The position numbers and the translations under genes were made by a program. Positions 59,945 through 64,000 of a DNA stretch of 64,000 bases are shown here, one piece after another. The notes under the pieces are model-generated. The model had not been told where the DNA came from, did not search any database, and saw only the letters and a list, made by a program, of their open reading frames with translations. The stretch is taken from positions 62,001-126,000 of the forward strand of contig CBDBDH010000002.1 of NCBI GenBank assembly GCA_965203725.1. The letters run 5' to 3'. The DNA comes from WTFY01 sp965203725. Its GTDB lineage: Bacteria; Pseudomonadota; Gammaproteobacteria; UBA4575. Positions within the stretch are counted from its first letter, which is position 1, and every line of letters starts with the position of its first letter.

Positions 59945-60796
59945 TTATCCCTTGCCCATGAATTGCGGTGTTGCAAAGCAGGCCCGGTGCACTGCGTGGT
60001 TGTAATACCGGGTTTGAATCTCCAGTTGCCTGGCGGATTTCTCGCGGGCAAAGGACAGCGGCCCGGACTTGCATGCCAGCGTCGCACTCCACCAGCCCGT
60101 CGGGTAGCAGGGCTGGGGAAAAAAGATCAGGTCAACACCTGAAAATCCGGCAGCCTGCATCGAGTCATGCATCGGTTGAATGATGCTCTCGAGATGGACC
60201 ATGGGAGATTCGCTTTGCTGAACGAGCAGGCCCTCGGGCTTGAGTGCGCGAAAACAGTCTTCATAAAAGGCCGTCGAGTAGAGGCCTTCTGCAGGGCCTA
60301 CAGGGTCTGTGCTGTCGACGATAATGATGTCCACTGAACTGGACTTCTTCGCCTGCAACCACTTGATCGCATCCTCGAAAATGAACTCGACACGGGGATC
60401 GTTGTTGGCCTCGCACAAGGCAGGGAAATACTCCTCCGACAGCCGGGTAACCCGCTCATCAATTTCGACCTGAAAAATTTCCTGTACACAAGAATGCTTT
60501 GCCACTTCGCGCAGGCTGCCGCAGTCTCCCCCGCCTGCAATGACCACGCTTGCCGGATCGGGATGGCTGAACAGGACCGGATGAGTCAGCATTTCATGGT
60601 ATATAAAGTTGTCACGTTCCGTTAGCATGACAAATCCGTCTATCGCCATCAGCATGCCGAAGCTTTTGGTGGAGTAGATCTCTATTTTCTGGAAAGGAGT
60701 CTGTTCCTGGTGAAGTTTCTCCTTGACCTCGAATGAGAGTGCCGTGCCGCATTCTGTGCAGGCTTCGGTGAGCCATTTTTTCCTCTTGTTCAGCAC
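59945..60796 (-). CDS. speE: Spermidine synthase
   Basis: Transfers aminopropyl groups from decarboxylated SAM to putrescine. The 283-residue protein has the nucleotide motif VIAGGGDCGSLREVAKH, the catalytic Asp region DIIIVDSTDPVGPAEGLY and QVEIDERVTRLSEEYFP. No S-adenosylmethionine decarboxylase gene is in this window. It is divergent from speA, whose product begins the putrescine pathway. Confidence 0.94.
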   Translation of the reverse strand: MLNKRKKWLTEACTECGTALSFEVKEKLHQEQTPFQKIEIYSTKSFGMLMAIDGFVMLTERDNFIYHEMLTHPVLFSHPDPASVVIAGGGDCGSLREVAKHSCVQEIFQVEIDERVTRLSEEYFPALCEANNDPRVEFIFEDAIKWLQAKKSSSVDIIIVDSTDPVGPAEGLYSTAFYEDCFRALKPEGLLVQQSESPMVHLESIIQPMHDSMQAAGFSGVDLIFFPQPCYPTGWWSATLACKSGPLSFAREKSARQLEIQTRYYNHAVHRACFATPQFMGKG

Positions 60797-60884
60797 GTGG
60801 GTATGTAAATTGAGAAGGGAAAGTTCCAGATACGGTAAACCGGGCGGCTTCGGTTAGCAAACGGACAGATTATGCATCACTGCT

Positions 60885-62822
60885 GTGAATATCCGTAAAC
60901 ACTGGAACGTGGCCGATGCCAGGGTTCATTACCGGGTCCCCGGCTGGGGAATGGGATTTTTTGGCATCAATGAGGCGGGCCGGGTCAGCACCAGGGCGGG
61001 CGACCGTGAACTCGACCTGTATGCGCTGAGCAAGGATCTCAAGGAAAGGGGAATGGAATTTCCCGTTCTGCTGCGGTTCCCGCACATCCTGCAGCACATG
61101 CTGGACAGGTTGTATTGTGCATTCAAAAAAGCCATGACTTCCTGCAGGTACGCTGGCGACTATGTTGCCGCGTACCCGGTCAAGGTAAACCAGCAGGCAT
61201 CCGTCATTCAATATTTCAGCCGGCAAAATCAGCACCCGGTCGCTTTTGAAGTGGGCAGCAAGGCAGAGCTGATAGCCTGCCTGGGAGTCGCGCAAACGCA
61301 GACAATCATCTGCAATGGTTACAAGGATGAAGCGTATATACGATTGGCATTGACCGGGTGCCTGCTGGGCCATGAAGTCATCATCGTCCTGGAGAGCCTG
61401 GGTGAATTCCAGCATGTGCTGAAACTGTCAGCGAAAGTCAATGTTCAACCGGCTCTCGGCATGCGGGTTCGCCTGTCAGCCGTCGCGGATGGAAAATGGC
61501 AAAACACGGGAGGGAAGCGCTCGAAGTTTGGTCTGACCGCAGGTCAGGTCATGCAGTTGCTCCGGGAACTGAAGAAAAACAAGGCGCTTGGCTGGATGCG
61601 CATGCTGCATTTTCACATGGGATCTCAGATCCCTTCCCTGCGGCATATCCGCAAAGGCATTGCAGAAGGGATGAGTTATTTTGTGCAACTCCACGGACTG
61701 GGGATACGGCTTGACCAGTTGAACGTGGGCGGCGGGCTGGCCGTCGATTACGAGGGCAGCCATTCGAATTCATATTTTTCAAGAGAGTACGGCGTGGACG
61801 AATATGCTGACACCGTCGTCCGTACAGTCCACGCCGCATGCCTTGAAAACAAGGTGCCGGAACCTGTCATCTTTACCGAAAGCGGGCGTGCCATGACGGC
61901 ACATCACGCAGTACTGGTCACCAACATGATTGATGCCGAGTACTGGAGGGAGAACGCCGCCGAGGCATGTCCGGTTCCTGGCAAGGATTCAAAGACTGAA
62001 GATGGAAGACTCAAGGAGCTGGCTGACTTGTGCCGGCGCATCCGGTCCAGTTCCGAAAAGCCCGACCGCCAAACCGATTATTCGCATGCCTACGCCAGCC
62101 TGGTACGGGCTGCAAAACAGGTTGATCAGGCCTTTTCCCGGGGAGACCTTTCACTGGGCTGCAAGGCCTACGCCGAGAAAATCACGCAGCAGGCCTATCG
62201 GCATCTGTCCGAGCACAAGGAATGTCTCGACGCCGACAGCAGGCATGATCTCGAGGCGAATCTGGTCGACAAGTATTTCTGTAACTTTTCCTTGTTCCGG
62301 TCAACCCCGGATATCTGGGGCCTGGGCCAGTTGTTCCCGGTTTTGCCACTGCATCGACTGGAGGAAAGTCCAACCCGGCAGGTACGGCTGCATGACCTTA
62401 CCTGCGATTCGGATGGCCAGATTGACCGTTATATCGAAGCGGATTCGATTCAGTCCTACCTGTCCCTGCATGCGCTCATCCCGGGGCAGGACTACCTGAT
62501 TGGCATATTTCTGGTCGGCGCATACCAGGAAATTCTAGGAGACCTGCACAATTTGTTTGGAGATACCCTTGCGGTAAATATCAGGGTGAATGCCGATGGA
62601 AGCTACCAGGTCGGTGAGCAACAGCAAGGCGATACCGCTGAAAAAGTGTTGTCCCATGTTCACATCGATGCTGCAGAAATTCGCAAGACCTGGCATGCAC
62701 GACTGGCGGAAATGAACGTACCCCAACCGCTCGCCAAACAGGCATTGCATACGCTCGAGACTGCGCTGCAGGCCAATTGCTACCTGACATCACCTTCAGA
62801 TGAACCCAGGCATGCACCATGA
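60885..62822 (+). CDS. speA: Biosynthetic arginine decarboxylase SpeA
   Basis: PLP enzyme converting arginine to agmatine on the way to putrescine. The 645-residue protein (E. coli 658) has the PLP Lys100 in AAYPVKVNQQ, the GGGLAVDYEGS glycine loop and HFHMGSQIPSLRHIR. The start is GTG 60885; the region just upstream has an ATG in another frame. Its end overlaps ycgL by 4 bp. speE, the next but one enzyme of the route, is divergent. Confidence 0.95.
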   Translation: MNIRKHWNVADARVHYRVPGWGMGFFGINEAGRVSTRAGDRELDLYALSKDLKERGMEFPVLLRFPHILQHMLDRLYCAFKKAMTSCRYAGDYVAAYPVKVNQQASVIQYFSRQNQHPVAFEVGSKAELIACLGVAQTQTIICNGYKDEAYIRLALTGCLLGHEVIIVLESLGEFQHVLKLSAKVNVQPALGMRVRLSAVADGKWQNTGGKRSKFGLTAGQVMQLLRELKKNKALGWMRMLHFHMGSQIPSLRHIRKGIAEGMSYFVQLHGLGIRLDQLNVGGGLAVDYEGSHSNSYFSREYGVDEYADTVVRTVHAACLENKVPEPVIFTESGRAMTAHHAVLVTNMIDAEYWRENAAEACPVPGKDSKTEDGRLKELADLCRRIRSSSEKPDRQTDYSHAYASLVRAAKQVDQAFSRGDLSLGCKAYAEKITQQAYRHLSEHKECLDADSRHDLEANLVDKYFCNFSLFRSTPDIWGLGQLFPVLPLHRLEESPTRQVRLHDLTCDSDGQIDRYIEADSIQSYLSLHALIPGQDYLIGIFLVGAYQEILGDLHNLFGDTLAVNIRVNADGSYQVGEQQQGDTAEKVLSHVHIDAAEIRKTWHARLAEMNVPQPLAKQALHTLETALQANCYLTSPSDEPRHAP

Positions 62823-63064
62823 AGTGCTATGTGTACAAAAGCCTGGAAAAAGAAGGCACATTTCTGTACCTGGGTGAGAAAGACCACTTCGATCTTCTGC
62901 CGGAGGGGCTTCTGAATCTTTTCGGCAAGCCTGGTTTTGTACTGGAATTCGAGCTGACACCGGATCGCATGCTGGCGCAGGCTGATGCCAGGCAGGTGAT
63001 GGCTGGCCTGCATGAGCACGGGTACTACCTGCAATTCCCGCCCCGGGACCCCAAACGATCCTGA
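62819..63064 (+). CDS. ycgL: YcgL domain protein
   Basis: An 81-residue protein with the YcgL domain pattern (CYVYKSLEKEGTFLYLGEKDHFDLLPEGLLNLFGKPGFVLEFELTPDRMLAQADARQVMAGLHEHGYYLQFPP). Function unknown; the fold is conserved in gammaproteobacteria. It begins with an ATGA overlap of the speA stop, so it is translationally coupled to speA. Confidence 0.9.
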   Translation: MKCYVYKSLEKEGTFLYLGEKDHFDLLPEGLLNLFGKPGFVLEFELTPDRMLAQADARQVMAGLHEHGYYLQFPPRDPKRS

Positions 63065-63181
63065 TCCAGGCGGCTGCGGACGTCATTCGGTACGGCAACC
63101 GCCGTCATGCGGGAAGTCCCGCCTGGACAAAAAACAGTGACCGTACGCCGGTGTCATTCAGGAGAATGTTCTGGCTGGACT

Positions 63182-64000
63182 TCAATTGGCAACGAAATCG
63201 AGCATCCGGTGGGTAGAACGGTAGGCTTTCTTGCGTATTTCTTCCGCCACGTGAATCTCGTTTTCCCCGGACTCCAGCACTGCTTCAAGATTGTGCAGCC
63301 CGTTCATGGCCATCCATGGACAGTGCGCACAGCTTTTGCAGGTGGCGCCTTCTCCGGCGGTAGGGGCCTCGATGAAAATCTTGTCGGGCGCGGCCTTCTT
63401 CATCTTGTAGAAAATGCGATTGTCTGTGGCCACGATGAACGACCGGTGGGGCAGCTCCCGGGCTGCCCGGATGAGGGCCGTGGTCGAACCCACGACATCG
63501 GCTGCCTCGATGACGGCTTCCGGAGACTCCGGATGCACCAGGATGCCCGCATCCGGGTGCTTCGCAATCAGGTCCCCGAGAGCACGCGCCTTGAACTCTT
63601 CATGCACGACACAGGCTCCTTGCCATGAAATCATGTCGGCGCCCGTGACTTTTTCAATGTAGCGCCCCAGGTGCCGGTCCGGTGCCCAGAGGATTCTTTT
63701 GCCCTGATCCATCAGGTGCGAAACCACCTTGAGTGCGATGCTCGAGGTGACGACCCAGTCCGCTCGCGCTTTGACCTCGGCGCTCGTGTTGGCGTACACG
63801 ACCACTTCGTGGTCCGGGTGCTGGTCGCAAAAAGCACTGAATTCCCTGGCGGGGCAGCCAAGGTCGAGTGAGCAGGTCGCCTGCAGCGTGGGCATCAAGA
63901 CCCGTTTCTCGGGATTGAGTATCTTCGCCGTTTCGCCCATGAAGCGCACACCTGCCACGATCAACGTGGTGGCATCGTGGCGGCTGCCGAACCGTGCCAT
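63182..64000 (-). CDS. nadA: Quinolinate synthase NadA, 3' part
   Basis: [4Fe-4S] enzyme that condenses iminoaspartate with dihydroxyacetone phosphate to quinolinate for NAD synthesis. Only the C-terminal 272 residues are present; the gene continues beyond the right edge (the full protein is about 350-370 residues), and the Met at 64,000 is internal. The Fe-S cysteine regions are QATCSLDLG, WQGACVVHEEF and GATCKSCAHCPWMAMNG, and VHPESPEAV is the substrate-binding stretch. The 117 bp between ycgL and the nadA stop hold nothing evident. Confidence 0.95.
   Translation of the reverse strand: MARFGSRHDATTLIVAGVRFMGETAKILNPEKRVLMPTLQATCSLDLGCPAREFSAFCDQHPDHEVVVYANTSAEVKARADWVVTSSIALKVVSHLMDQGKRILWAPDRHLGRYIEKVTGADMISWQGACVVHEEFKARALGDLIAKHPDAGILVHPESPEAVIEAADVVGSTTALIRAARELPHRSFIVATDNRIFYKMKKAAPDKIFIEAPTAGEGATCKSCAHCPWMAMNGLHNLEAVLESGENEIHVAEEIRKKAYRSTHRMLDFVAN

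Noticed and set aside
1..64000. tRNA, rRNA, CRISPR arrays and insertion sequences
   Set aside because: I looked through the gaps by eye and found no cloverleaf-like, repeat-spacer or transposase-bearing segment; this is not a substitute for a dedicated search.

Overview
This is a moderately GC-rich, densely coded chromosomal window from a gammaproteobacterium. The evidence is gene content and order: gmk-rpoZ-spoT-ridA-recG, hemCDXY, lptM-lysA-dapF-xerC, hslVU-(DUF971)-ubiE-ubiJ-ubiB, and thrB/polA...engB-cytochrome c4-dsbA. The last arrangement resembles Pseudomonas and purple-sulfur or sulfur-oxidising relatives. The genus cannot be fixed from this sequence. I see no insertion sequence, phage, CRISPR array, rRNA or tRNA.

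Layout. 1-3.4 kb: phosphate uptake and control (pstA, pstB, phoU). 3.6-9.9 kb: a small lipoprotein, a dyad-rich leader, then gmk, rpoZ, spoT, ridA, recG. 9.9-11.1 kb: three small accessory genes (membrane protein, Rieske protein, NTF2-like protein). 11.1-18.5 kb: a ten-gene Mrp-type cation/proton antiporter operon with three NuoLMN-like subunits and no full-length MrpA. Its core order E-F-G-A(C-terminal part)-B-C-D matches the archaeal Mbh antiporter module. 18.5-22.6 kb: hemCDXY on the minus strand. 22.7-29.2 kb: argH, an esterase, lptM, lysA, a methyltransferase, dapF, xerC. 29.3-36.8 kb: hslVU, DUF971, the ubiquinone genes ubiE/J/B, and uvrD. 37-40 kb: a TakP-like TRAP transporter whose binding-protein gene is convergent with its membrane genes. 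40-44 kb: divergent thrB and polA. 44.1-51.1 kb: an iron-acquisition block (imelysin, PepSY protein, TonB receptor, di-haem protein) lying between polA and engB. 51.4-56.9 kb: engB, cytochrome c4, dsbA, an NCS2-type permease with an unusual C-terminal domain, and cytochrome c5. 57-59.9 kb: ubiK and the sigma-54/NtrC-type nitrogen block torF-glnK-amtB. 60-64 kb: speE/speA, ycgL and the 3' part of nadA.

The most notable observation is at 51,275-51,420, between the di-haem gene and engB. A sequence matching the extracytoplasmic-stress promoter (GAACTT-N16-TCTAA) lies just before two intrinsic-terminator hairpins whose loops are C/U-rich and contain CTCC. This is the position and orientation of Spot 42 in E. 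coli (polA>, spf>, <engB) and of the sigma-22-dependent sRNA ErsA in Pseudomonas, so I propose an ErsA/Spot 42-like small RNA here.

Other points: DNA polymerase I has lost two of its four 3'-5' exonuclease metal ligands (E. coli D355 is His, D501 is Cys). The permease gene appears to start at ATT. There is a strong Fur box, a sigma-54 promoter with an NtrC-like site, and a dyad-rich gap upstream of gmk. Metabolically the genes suggest a respiring bacterium using ubiquinone, c-type cytochromes and a Na+ or K+/H+ antiporter, with regulated uptake of phosphate, iron and ammonium.
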